DNA of 64,000 nt from CAZDFU01 sp964504985 (lineage in GTDB: Bacteria > Patescibacteriota > Microgenomatia > Daviesbacterales > UBA10151). Position 1 is the first letter of the stretch; the number at the start of each line of letters is the position of its first letter. Positions 48,819-57,230 of the stretch are shown one piece after another. Below the pieces are notes generated by a model. That model did no database searches. It saw nothing but the letters and a program-made list of their open reading frames with translations, and had not been told where the DNA came from. A program made the translations under genes and the position numbers. The stretch lies in NCBI GenBank assembly GCA_964504985.1, contig CAZDFU010000002.1, positions 1-64,000 on the forward strand. Reading direction: 5' to 3'.

Positions 48819-51143
48819 TTATCTATTAAATCCGCCCCTACCGCCTCTGTCCCGTCCGCCACCCCGGTCTCTAAACCCTCCGCTTGGCCTATCTCCAAAA
48901 TTTCTGCGGGGCCTATCTCCGAATCTTGGTCTAGCGCCTTCACGGAATGAGTCAGTAAAACCTCTTCTTTCTCTGGGTCTGAATCCACTGCCTGCTGGTC
49001 TAAACCCACCTGAAGATTCACCCTGCCCTCTGCCAAAGGGCCTGCCTTCTGATTCTGGTTTAATATCTGCTCCAAAAAGCATTGACAAACCAATTTTTCC
49101 CTCAGGGGATACCTCAGTCACTCTAACTTTAACGTCTTGCCCCTCAGAAACTACATCTTCTACTTTTTCAACACGGCCTGGCGCCATTTGTGAAATATGA
49201 ACCAAACCATCTTTACCAGGCAAAATATTAACAAAAGCCCCAAAAGGAGCCAGCCTGACAACTTTTCCCGTAAATTCCTCTCCCACTTTAACTTCTTTGA
49301 ATTGACCCTCGATTGATTCCAGGGCTGCTTTTATTGAATCTGGGTTTGTGGCTGAAACCATCACAGTCCCATCATCTTCAATATCAATCTGTGCTCCTGT
49401 TTTAGCGATGATTGCATTGATATTTTTGCCTCCTGGACCGATCAAGGCCCCTATTTCTTCTGGTTTGATATGAATAATTTCTACACGGGGCGCATGCGGT
49501 GACATTTCTCCAGGTGCAGGAATTGCCTTTGCCATCTCTGCCAAGATAAAATCACGGGCTTTTTTACCCATATTTAGTGCCTCTTGTATAATTTCAAAAC
49601 TAATGCCTTCAAGTTTAGTATCCATTTGTATAGCAGTAACGCCGTTTTTGGTACCCGCCACCTTAAAGTCCATTTCACCGTAAAAATCTTCCACTGCCCG
49701 CATATCAGTAATCACCTGAAACTTTTTATCATTAGATATCAAACCTAAAGCTATACCGGCCACTGGTTCAATCGGAACACCAGCATCAAATAAAGCTAAA
49801 CTGGAAGCACAAATTGCTGCTTGTGAAGTAGAGGCATTGGCTCCTAAAACTTCGGAGACAATTCTGATAGCATATGGGAATTGACTTTCCTTAGGTATGA
49901 CTGGTTCAAGGGCTTTTTCTCCTAAAGCCCCATGACCAACATCCCGTCTTGAGGGAGCACCGAGTCTTTTAACCTCCCCTGTTGCAAAAGGATTAATACT
50001 CATATTGTAATAATGCATAAAGCGCTTAATCCGCTCACCCTCCATTCCTTCAATTGTTTGTCCTAAAGAGGGAGCTCCTAGAGTAACTACTGATAATAAT
50101 TGTGAATCGCCTCTGGAAAATAGAGCTGAGCCATGTGTCCTGGGCAATACCCCAACTTCTATATTAATTGGCCTAACTTCATCCATAGCTCTGCCGTCAA
50201 CCCTTTTACCCTGATTTAAAATTAAATCATGCATAATTTCCTTGGCAGCCTTGTCAAATACACCAGAGATTATTAAAGGGGTTAAAATGTCTGTATATTT
50301 TGTGGTAAGTTCTGCTTTTATCTGATCTGCCATTGAATCATGCCAGGCGGTTTTTTCATCAAATAAAGCTTTTTCAATCCGCTCCCTGGTAATTTGCTTA
50401 ACTTCAACCAGCAAGGCTTCTTCAACTTCCTCAGCTATTGTTGAATAAGATTGTTTTTCTTTACCTGCCTCAGAAACAAATTCCTCAATTAAAGATATTA
50501 TTGGCTGAGAATGCTGATGAGCTTCTTTAATTGCATTAAAAACAATCTCATCTGAAACTTGATTTCCTTTAGTTTCAATCATGGCCACTTTATCTTTTGT
50601 AGAAGCCACGAATAGATCTAAGTTAGAATTTTCCAGCTCTTCTATAGTGGGATTAATCATCAATTTTCCTTCTGCCTCTCCAATCCTGGCCACACCCAGA
50701 GGACCATGCCAGGGGATAGAGGATACAGATAAAGCTGCTGAGGCTGCAATTAAACCTAAAATATCCGGATCATTGGATTGATCAATTGATAAAACAGTAA
50801 TAATTACCTGTACTTCGTTATGATATTCCTTAGGAAAAAGGGGTCTGATGGAACGGTCAATCAGTCTGCCTGTTAAAACAGCCTCATCTGAAGGCCTGGT
50901 TTCCCGCTTAATAAATCTGGAAGAAGAAATCCTGCCTCCTGCGTAATGTTTCTCTACAAATTCAACTGAGAGGGGAAAATAACCTATATCTTCAACCAGA
51001 GGCTTGCTGACTACTGTTGCTAGTACCACAGTTTCACCCCAAGACACCAAAACAGAAGCATCTGCCTGACTGGCCAGTCTGCCTGTTTCTAAACGTAATT
51101 TACGACCATTTAGGTCTAGTTCTTTTGTAACAATTTTTGACAT
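48819..51143 (-). CDS. pnp: Polynucleotide phosphorylase
   Basis: 3'-5' exoribonuclease. Two RNase PH domains are linked by a helical domain; the active second copy has GTKNGVTAIQMDTKLEGI. KH (IGALIGPGGKNINAIIAKTG) and S1 (GKVVRLAPFGAFVNILPGKD) domains follow. The C-terminal 70 residues are Arg/Gly/Phe-rich (GGFRDRGGGRDRGGRGGF), an RNA-binding or condensate-type tail. Length 774. No ribosome-binding site; the leader of about 145 bases carries a family-B palindrome. Confidence 0.96.
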   Translation of the reverse strand: MSKIVTKELDLNGRKLRLETGRLASQADASVLVSWGETVVLATVVSKPLVEDIGYFPLSVEFVEKHYAGGRISSSRFIKRETRPSDEAVLTGRLIDRSIRPLFPKEYHNEVQVIITVLSIDQSNDPDILGLIAASAALSVSSIPWHGPLGVARIGEAEGKLMINPTIEELENSNLDLFVASTKDKVAMIETKGNQVSDEIVFNAIKEAHQHSQPIISLIEEFVSEAGKEKQSYSTIAEEVEEALLVEVKQITRERIEKALFDEKTAWHDSMADQIKAELTTKYTDILTPLIISGVFDKAAKEIMHDLILNQGKRVDGRAMDEVRPINIEVGVLPRTHGSALFSRGDSQLLSVVTLGAPSLGQTIEGMEGERIKRFMHYYNMSINPFATGEVKRLGAPSRRDVGHGALGEKALEPVIPKESQFPYAIRIVSEVLGANASTSQAAICASSLALFDAGVPIEPVAGIALGLISNDKKFQVITDMRAVEDFYGEMDFKVAGTKNGVTAIQMDTKLEGISFEIIQEALNMGKKARDFILAEMAKAIPAPGEMSPHAPRVEIIHIKPEEIGALIGPGGKNINAIIAKTGAQIDIEDDGTVMVSATNPDSIKAALESIEGQFKEVKVGEEFTGKVVRLAPFGAFVNILPGKDGLVHISQMAPGRVEKVEDVVSEGQDVKVRVTEVSPEGKIGLSMLFGADIKPESEGRPFGRGQGESSGGFRPAGSGFRPRERRGFTDSFREGARPRFGDRPRRNFGDRPSGGFRDRGGGRDRGGRGGFNR

Positions 51144-51185
51144 TAAATTTTTTTGGAGGATTTGGAAACTGGATAAGAGGTAACT

Positions 51186-51252
51186 AGCTGTCAGTCTTCA
51201 GCTTTCAGCTTTCAGACAAAATCTGAAAACTGAGAACTGATATCTGATGACT
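51186..51252. repeat. Palindromic repeat, family B, in the pnp leader
   Basis: Two halves, AGCTGTCAGTCTTCAGCTTT... and ATCTGAAAACTGAGAACTGA..., lie three bases apart. The first half differs from the rpsQ copy at two of 32 bases. The element is made of degenerate CTGA/TCAG units that can fold into several hairpins in the leader RNA. Confidence 0.7.
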
Positions 51253-51291
51253 ACATAACTCTTTGCAATCCCCAAACCCTAAACTTTTTTA

Positions 51292-51320
51292 ATTATATCA
51301 CAAAGTTATCATTTAGACAA
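51292..51320 (-). promoter_or_regulatory. pnp promoter overlapping the end of rpsO
   Basis: TTGTCT and a perfect TATAAT are 17 bases apart, with a TG one base before the -10 box (extended -10). The -35 box lies within the last codons of rpsO. Confidence 0.65.
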
Positions 51321-51578
51321 TCCTAATTTATCTATGACAACTTTATATCTTTCTTCATCTTTTTTAACTAAATATTGAAGCAGCCTTCTTCTTTTATTAA
51401 CCATAGACAAAAGCCCTCTTCTTGAATGTATGTCGTGAGTATGTTCTTTCAAATGACTGGTAAGATTTTTAATTTGTTCTGTTAAAAGAGCAACCTGAAC
51501 TTCAGGAGAACCTGTATCACCAGATTTTGTGGCAAATTCTTTTATTATTTTCTGCTTAATTTTTGGATCAAGTGGCAT
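51309..51578 (-). CDS. rpsO: 30S ribosomal protein S15
   Basis: Central-domain 16S-binding protein. The start MPLDPKIKQKIIKEFATKSG is preceded by AAGGAGG at ideal spacing, the best ribosome-binding site in the window; a longer frame adds 12 unsupported codons. GSPEVQVALLTEQIKNLTSH, then HDIHSRRGLLSMVNKRRRLL are diagnostic. Length 89 is standard. It is followed by pnp, the common rpsO-pnp pairing. Confidence 0.97.
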   Translation of the reverse strand: MPLDPKIKQKIIKEFATKSGDTGSPEVQVALLTEQIKNLTSHLKEHTHDIHSRRGLLSMVNKRRRLLQYLVKKDEERYKVVIDKLGLSK

Positions 51579-51641
51579 GGCATCCTCCTTATTTTGGAAT
51601 AACCTCGGTGCCAAGAAGTAATTCCTTAAACTTGTAGGCGT

Positions 51642-51670
51642 AGTTTATCAGAAAGGACTGGAATATGCAA
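51642..51670 (-). promoter_or_regulatory. Possible rpsO promoter
   Basis: TTGCAT and TAAACT are 17 bases apart, right after the stop of the surface-protein gene. Both boxes match consensus at four of six positions only. Confidence 0.35.
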
Positions 51671-51673
51671 TAT

Positions 51674-54600
51674 CTACTTTATTATTAAACGGAAGAGAAC
51701 GAAACCACCCAGAAGCAGCACTACGATCACCATCACTACCTTAACATTAAAAGGCAAACCTTCTCCTGCTTTTTTTTGAGCTTGGGCTGCAGGCTGAGAA
51801 CTTTCTGTTGCTTCACCTTGTACCTGACCCTGTTCACCAACACCAATATTACCCTGCTGATTTTCACCAGACACACCTAACACTCCAGAAGCAAATCCAA
51901 CGGCTGTTGGTTGTATCGAGACTCCCAAAACCTGATTTTGCGGGGAGGTACTTCTAACGGAACAGTCATGGACTGCACAACCTAATCCATCTCCACCATC
52001 ACCTCCACTGCTTGAACTTGTGGAAGAAGTTGAGGTAGAAGTGGAACCAGTATGAGTAGTAGCATAGTATGAAGCCTTGGTGGCTTGGAATATACATAAA
52101 CCATTACTTACTACACAGGTGGCAGGAGCTACAATCCCGTCAGATGTCCAGCCTGATGAAGTGCTGGAAGAACGGACTACATTAAGTGTTTGTCCATTTA
52201 AAGCTGTTCCCACATAAATGTTTATAGTGATGGGACTGCTAAAACTTAACCCCAAATTAGGTATCCCCCATTGCATGGCCCCGTCAACCACCACTCCTGT
52301 CCCAAGTCCTGATAATGATCCTGTGGTGACATTTTGCGCGCTTAACAAAGACGTATCAATTAATCCCCCATCAGTTCTGGTAATAATAGTATTGGCTGGC
52401 AAAGATACGCTGCTTGTTCCGCCATTAACGCTGACGTTAATTGTGGAATCTCCCAAGACTACAATGGAAGAGGTTGAGCTCCCATCCCCGCTGGTGGGCA
52501 CAAACTTGGCATCACTAAGCTGTTGGAAAGGAGCATTTCCAAACCTTAAAGGCTGGTCATTTTTATCCTTGGTAATTGAGGTTTCACCTTCCGTGGTCTG
52601 GCCACCAACTTCCACAAAAATATCAAAGAAGGAATCCACCTGAGGGTGGGTTCTTTGGAAATTATCCTGTGTGCTCTCAGTCATTCTATAAGTTCCCGGT
52701 TTATCTACCTCAAAAGAAGCTTTCCCATCATCATTGGTGGGAAGGATCCTTAGCCCCCCGTAGATAATTTCCTCGGTCATTACCGGAGGTTGACCCTCAA
52801 CCGGGTTAGGGGTTGAGGCGAGTGTTTTAATTGCTTCCTCTATCCTCATATCCCAGCCACCAATACCTAACTCACCTTTATCCCATTCCCCATCTGCATT
52901 CAAATCTTTCCACTTAAAGATATCAATAATCACCTTCTTAAAATTACCAAAATCAATACCACTTACATCATTGCCTGATTGAGCCTCAATATCCGAAGGA
53001 TTAGTAGTAGTCTGTATCCAGCCACTTTGTGAAGCTTCTCTCACTCTGTAAGTGCCGGGACGCAGATTATCAAGGCTGTAACTGCCGTCTTCGCCTGTGG
53101 TAGCGGATTTCTCACCCTCATCAAAAACCCCGTTACTGTTTCCGTCGATAAAAATAGTCCAGCCGGACAATCTTTGGTCAGGATGATTAGGATCATTTGG
53201 ATTATAAGAACCGTCAGCTATCATGTCCTCAAATTTCCAACCAGAGATAGTAATCTTTTTGAAATTTCCAAAATCATTATTTTCAGAATTCTCCCCTGCA
53301 GATAATGTTATCTCATATCCGTTTGTGCCATCCGGACAAATGGGGTTATTCAATGGGGTAGTTTGTGTCCAACCATCGAAGTTATCTGTACTGGTAGCGA
53401 TATCCTCACAGACCCGATAAGTACCAGGTAAAAGATTTTCAAACAGATACTGTCCTGTATCTGCATCACCTGTCCAGGATTCCAAAGTTGTGTCATTATT
53501 TGGTCCACCGCTTAGGGTAATCCGCCAGCTATCTTCCTCCCACTCATTTTCTCTATCCCAGACCCCGTCTCCATTAGTGTCTATAAATTTATAGCCACTG
53601 ATTGAGCCCCGCTTGGTGTTAGTAAAAGTACAGGTGATCGTTTCTCCGGTATTAGGTGTAATACTGTCGGGAGTATTGGTACCGGTACAGGATGAACTGG
53701 TTAAATCCCAGCCCTCAGGAACATTCTCAGAAATACTGTAAGTATCGTCCGGATCAATATCAGTGAATGTTTGACTACCGCTGTTCGCTAATGTGGTTAT
53801 CTGGGAAGAAGAAGCAGGCAGATTTTGACTGCTCATCTCAAAATCAAAAGTGTCATCACCTCCCAGAGTATTCTTCACTAAGACGATAGTGGCTAACTCT
53901 TTGTTGGTAAAAGTACAGGTAACAGTCTCACCGGCGCTGACATCAATTGCATCAACTGAGCTACCATCGCTACAAACGGCGCTGCTCAATTTCCATCCCG
54001 GCACTTCATCTTCTGAAACAGCATAGTTGCCGGGGAAAACTTCGGAGTCCTGGCTCTTTTTAAGCGTATTGGTTTCACTACCGTCATCATCGAGCTGGAA
54101 GGTATCGGGGTTGCCGTTGCCAAAATTATTATGGAAGGTAAAATCCTGAGCGTTATTGGAAATGGCATCTTTGACAATAACGACATGGCCATTAGGAATG
54201 ACTGTAATGTCGAAGGTACGGGAGAAGAAGAGATCTAGGCTGTCAGTAGCTGTCACTGTAATAGTGGCTGTGCCACTGGAATTGGCAACCGGCGTATAGG
54301 TCAGCGTTCGGGTAGCGCCGGAGCCGGAAACAGTCGGGTTTGGCACAACTGAAGCATCATTTGAGGTTGCAGACAAAATTACTGTTTGATCAGATTCATC
54401 TGAGGGACCAGGGGAAATATTGGTGATGGTAATATTTTGTGCACCAACATCTTCATTAACTGTCTGGTTGGCAATTGCATCAAAAGACGGAGGGCGGTTA
54501 TAGTTAACAGTGACATCTTGTAAAGTTGGAGTGGTATTAACAGTACCGGAAGTAGTTGCCCGCCACTGAAAATATTGATACGTATCAGGCAAGGCGCTGC

Positions 54601-55981
54601 TTAAGTCTATTGGAGAGTTGGCTGATCCTAAAGATACCCAGGATGGACTAGTATCACCTTTGGCAAAAGCGGTATTTGATGCCCTAACTTCAAAAGTAAT
54701 ATCAGTTCCGGCAGCAAGACTTTCATTCCAGGATAAGGTTGAGTAAATAGTTGAGGTAGAGTTTGTATCTTTAACCTCTGATATTTGAGTACCGCTGGTT
54801 CCGTATGTTTTATATTTTTCTGTAAAAATAAAATCATCCCCAAAATTAGTTGGCCAAGTAGAACCGCTATTGGTTGATTTATATCCCCCTCCGCCAGTAT
54901 AATCCGTGCTGCTGTTTTCACGGTACCAATCATAATCATCAGTGTCTGAGGTATTTGCCCGATGTACTACAATAGCGTATTGTGTGCCTGTGGTAACCGG
55001 GGCAGGTGAGGAAAAAACAAAGTTCACATTTCCCTTTGCGGTGGGAAGAGATGTAGGACTAACTGAGGCTGTTGCCAGGGGAGATGATGCGGTAGGTAAA
55101 CCGCTGCTGGTGTTTCTAATTTCAACTGTCACATCTCCTGAACCATCATCGCTATTTTGTTTTCTTAGGCTTAAAGTTAAGCCAGTCAGCATTCCGTTTT
55201 GGGCAGGGGTGAAAGTTTGAGCTAACCATTTGGCACTGTCGAAAGTTTCTGCCGTTGTCCCTGTTGTTTGCAATTGATCAACTATCTCTGAACCCAAGGC
55301 ATTAGTCACACTGCCATCGCCACCTCCCACATCAGTGACAGTAGTTCCCGAAGAGGTTCCATTATTAAAATCTGTGACGGTGGTTACCACAAAGATAGTA
55401 AAATGGTTTAAACCTGTAATAGTGAGAGTATCTGTTTGGGCTGTTACTCCTCCTAAAGTAACAAAGGTCTGGTTATCTTCTGAGGCTTTAACCTCTACCT
55501 GTTCAGTTTTTGGGGTAGGCAAAGTTAAGGTATATTCAAAGGTACCATTTTCCATAGTAGAAGTGATATCATAAGCTTTGTCTGTCACAGGGTTTAAATT
55601 GTCATCTCCCAGGGAATTTACAGGTACTTCTTTAATTGAGATTTTGCCCGGGTTGGAAGGAAGTTTATTGAATTTTAATGTTACTTTATCATTTTGCGGA
55701 GCTTTGTATAATTGGTCAATCCTGACGTTTTCATGGGTGATGGCTATACCGCCGGGCCCATTATCCCAATCCAATACAGATAAGGAAGCTGGCTCAACTG
55801 CTACAGCAGGAGAAACTGTTGCCGAAGCTGTAGACTCAAAAGATGTGTCTAAAACAACCTGACTATTTAACTGAGCAGAAGTAGTGGCTTCCTGGGCCAG
55901 AACCGGGAAAGTATATTGCCCAAACAATAATAAAAAGACAGTAATTAAACTAAACGCCTTTTTTAAACCTTTAAAAAACAT
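51674..55981 (-). CDS. Large multidomain surface protein with SdrD-like repeats
   Basis: Cell-surface protein, 1435 residues. A signal peptide (residues 1-29, ending VLAQEA) is followed by beta-rich domains, an Ig/cadherin-like domain (about 500-600; NQTVNEDVGAQNITITN), two prealbumin-like/SpaA-type domains (HVVIVKDA...; TIVLVKNTLGGDDTFDFEMS) and three SdrD B-like units with GYKFIDTNGDGVWD, FIDGNSNGVFDEGE and KWKDLNADGEWDKGE, probable calcium sites. A Ser/Thr-rich stretch, QVLGVSIQ at 1350 and a C-terminal membrane segment (VVMVIVVLLLGGFVLFRL) end it. There is no LPxTG. Probably an adhesin or S-layer-like stalk used for host contact. Confidence 0.85.
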   Translation of the reverse strand: MFFKGLKKAFSLITVFLLLFGQYTFPVLAQEATTSAQLNSQVVLDTSFESTASATVSPAVAVEPASLSVLDWDNGPGGIAITHENVRIDQLYKAPQNDKVTLKFNKLPSNPGKISIKEVPVNSLGDDNLNPVTDKAYDITSTMENGTFEYTLTLPTPKTEQVEVKASEDNQTFVTLGGVTAQTDTLTITGLNHFTIFVVTTVTDFNNGTSSGTTVTDVGGGDGSVTNALGSEIVDQLQTTGTTAETFDSAKWLAQTFTPAQNGMLTGLTLSLRKQNSDDGSGDVTVEIRNTSSGLPTASSPLATASVSPTSLPTAKGNVNFVFSSPAPVTTGTQYAIVVHRANTSDTDDYDWYRENSSTDYTGGGGYKSTNSGSTWPTNFGDDFIFTEKYKTYGTSGTQISEVKDTNSTSTIYSTLSWNESLAAGTDITFEVRASNTAFAKGDTSPSWVSLGSANSPIDLSSALPDTYQYFQWRATTSGTVNTTPTLQDVTVNYNRPPSFDAIANQTVNEDVGAQNITITNISPGPSDESDQTVILSATSNDASVVPNPTVSGSGATRTLTYTPVANSSGTATITVTATDSLDLFFSRTFDITVIPNGHVVIVKDAISNNAQDFTFHNNFGNGNPDTFQLDDDGSETNTLKKSQDSEVFPGNYAVSEDEVPGWKLSSAVCSDGSSVDAIDVSAGETVTCTFTNKELATIVLVKNTLGGDDTFDFEMSSQNLPASSSQITTLANSGSQTFTDIDPDDTYSISENVPEGWDLTSSSCTGTNTPDSITPNTGETITCTFTNTKRGSISGYKFIDTNGDGVWDRENEWEEDSWRITLSGGPNNDTTLESWTGDADTGQYLFENLLPGTYRVCEDIATSTDNFDGWTQTTPLNNPICPDGTNGYEITLSAGENSENNDFGNFKKITISGWKFEDMIADGSYNPNDPNHPDQRLSGWTIFIDGNSNGVFDEGEKSATTGEDGSYSLDNLRPGTYRVREASQSGWIQTTTNPSDIEAQSGNDVSGIDFGNFKKVIIDIFKWKDLNADGEWDKGELGIGGWDMRIEEAIKTLASTPNPVEGQPPVMTEEIIYGGLRILPTNDDGKASFEVDKPGTYRMTESTQDNFQRTHPQVDSFFDIFVEVGGQTTEGETSITKDKNDQPLRFGNAPFQQLSDAKFVPTSGDGSSTSSIVVLGDSTINVSVNGGTSSVSLPANTIITRTDGGLIDTSLLSAQNVTTGSLSGLGTGVVVDGAMQWGIPNLGLSFSSPITINIYVGTALNGQTLNVVRSSSTSSGWTSDGIVAPATCVVSNGLCIFQATKASYYATTHTGSTSTSTSSTSSSSGGDGGDGLGCAVHDCSVRSTSPQNQVLGVSIQPTAVGFASGVLGVSGENQQGNIGVGEQGQVQGEATESSQPAAQAQKKAGEGLPFNVKVVMVIVVLLLGGFVLFRLIIK

Positions 55982-55984
55982 TTT

Positions 55985-56031
55985 ATCTGACTAATAGCCA
56001 GATATTATCCTATAAAGAGGAGATAAAGCAA
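55985..56031 (-). promoter_or_regulatory. Promoter and dyad before the surface-protein gene
   Basis: TTGCTT and GATAAT are 16 bases apart. A dyad, ATCTGGCT-ATT-AGTCAGAT (eight pairs, one G-T), lies between the -10 box and the ATG and spans the likely start point, so it could be an operator as well as an RNA hairpin. No ribosome-binding site is present. Confidence 0.4.
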
Positions 56032-56055
56032 TAAGGGATTTCTGGGATAACAAAA

Positions 56056-57129
56056 TTATCCTAAAGATGACCCTTTGAAGATTTTGGGGGTCAACCATTC
56101 TGGTTCAACTGTCTCGGAAATCACCCCTTCTTCTGCTGGTCTTTCTTCAGGAGAAGGTTGCGCTGAAAATGAAGGCTGTGATTGTGTAACAGTTTCATGG
56201 TCACCTGCATCAGCCACAGGCTGAGAAGGAGCAGTTGAAGCAAGTGAAGAAGCTGCAAAGTCAGGAATGCTTTGTACTTGCCCTTGAGACTGATTTTTTG
56301 GCATTAAGGCACTCCAATCATAAGCTTGGGTAACTGGTTGCGGTTGAGACACTGGAGTTGTAAATGTTTGCGAACCTGGTTTCCTGCTGCCAACTCTTAA
56401 CAAAGTTGCAACAGCCATATAAGCTTCAGGTCCCAGATTGGGATTTGTTAAATTACTTGTAGCTTCAAAGATTCCTGCTAATAAGTTACTTCCTGCATCT
56501 GCGTCTAAAGTAAAACCCAAGTCAGAAATCACATTAGTCATTACCTCAGAAACAGAAGAAGCATTGTTATCCGCTACATTAGTTTGACCAAAATTGGTGT
56601 TAGCAGGTTGAATATCAATATTCACAATATGAGAACCGGAGAAAGCTTGACTATTGTTCTGATAAATTTGACCCAAAGCATTTAAATTGGCAGCACCTAT
56701 TACAAAAATTAAATTAAAACCACTGCCTTGATAGTGCGGGACAATCCTTCTTGGCTGGAAAGTCTGACCAGGTAAAACATGAAAGACTAAATTTAAGTTA
56801 CTGTTTTCTGCATACCAGTCTAATTTTTCTAAAGCAGGTACAGTATTATCTGAAGCAGCTACCCCTTCTAAAGTTAGGGTTAAATTTCCACCCTCTGTAA
56901 CAGGCAAAGTTTTTTGTATATGATCTATTCCAAAAAGATGAGACTGGCCAACTGTTATATCTGTCTCACAAACAACGCTTACTTGCTTACCTGAGGCTTC
57001 TGATACCAAAAATAAAGCAAGTCCTGAAGCTAAGGTATCAATTGAAGCATTAGAAGGTAAAGCAATTAAGATGCTTTTGGCAGTTGGGAGTAAATTCTTA
57101 AGCTCAACAAGCTGTGAGTCGTATTTCAT
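56056..57129 (-). CDS. NrnA-like DHH-family protein with lost catalytic motif
   Basis: The fold of DHH-type nanoRNases/phosphoesterases is recognisable, but the catalytic residues are gone. Where NrnA has a DxD in DGDALGS-like sequence, this has NASIDTLASGLALF; where NrnA has the DHH motif (IDHHxxNxxFG), this has IDIQPANTNFGQTNVADNNA (residues 171-190), so DHH is DIQ. ASSVSEV and the later LLAGIFEAT keep the fold. A Gln/Pro/Ser-rich tail of about 100 residues follows. Its place after infB is where nrnA usually lies. Probably a binding protein; catalysis is unlikely. Confidence 0.7.
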   Translation of the reverse strand: MKYDSQLVELKNLLPTAKSILIALPSNASIDTLASGLALFLVSEASGKQVSVVCETDITVGQSHLFGIDHIQKTLPVTEGGNLTLTLEGVAASDNTVPALEKLDWYAENSNLNLVFHVLPGQTFQPRRIVPHYQGSGFNLIFVIGAANLNALGQIYQNNSQAFSGSHIVNIDIQPANTNFGQTNVADNNASSVSEVMTNVISDLGFTLDADAGSNLLAGIFEATSNLTNPNLGPEAYMAVATLLRVGSRKPGSQTFTTPVSQPQPVTQAYDWSALMPKNQSQGQVQSIPDFAASSLASTAPSQPVADAGDHETVTQSQPSFSAQPSPEERPAEEGVISETVEPEWLTPKIFKGSSLG

Positions 57130-57152
57130 TGAGTTTTGAAGCAGTTAACCGG

Positions 57153-57181
57153 ATTTTACCACAAATATCCCATAATTTCAA
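57153..57181 (-). promoter_or_regulatory. Promoter of the NrnA-like gene
   Basis: TTGAAA and TAAAAT are 17 bases apart with a TG one base before the -10 box. It lies after infB, so the NrnA-like gene can be expressed apart from nusA-infB. Confidence 0.65.
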
Positions 57182-57230
57182 GCGTAAGCGAAGAAATTAC
57201 AGTCTTCAAGTACTTACAGTCCGCAGAAGT

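Noticed and set aside
48803..49093. 96-residue frame within the 3' end of pnp
   Set aside because: Alternative frame of the Arg/Gly-rich PNPase tail with no start signals.
51579..51614. Longer rpsO start adding 12 residues
   Set aside because: The AAGGAGG site is correctly placed only for the internal MPLDPK start, which gives the normal 89-residue S15.
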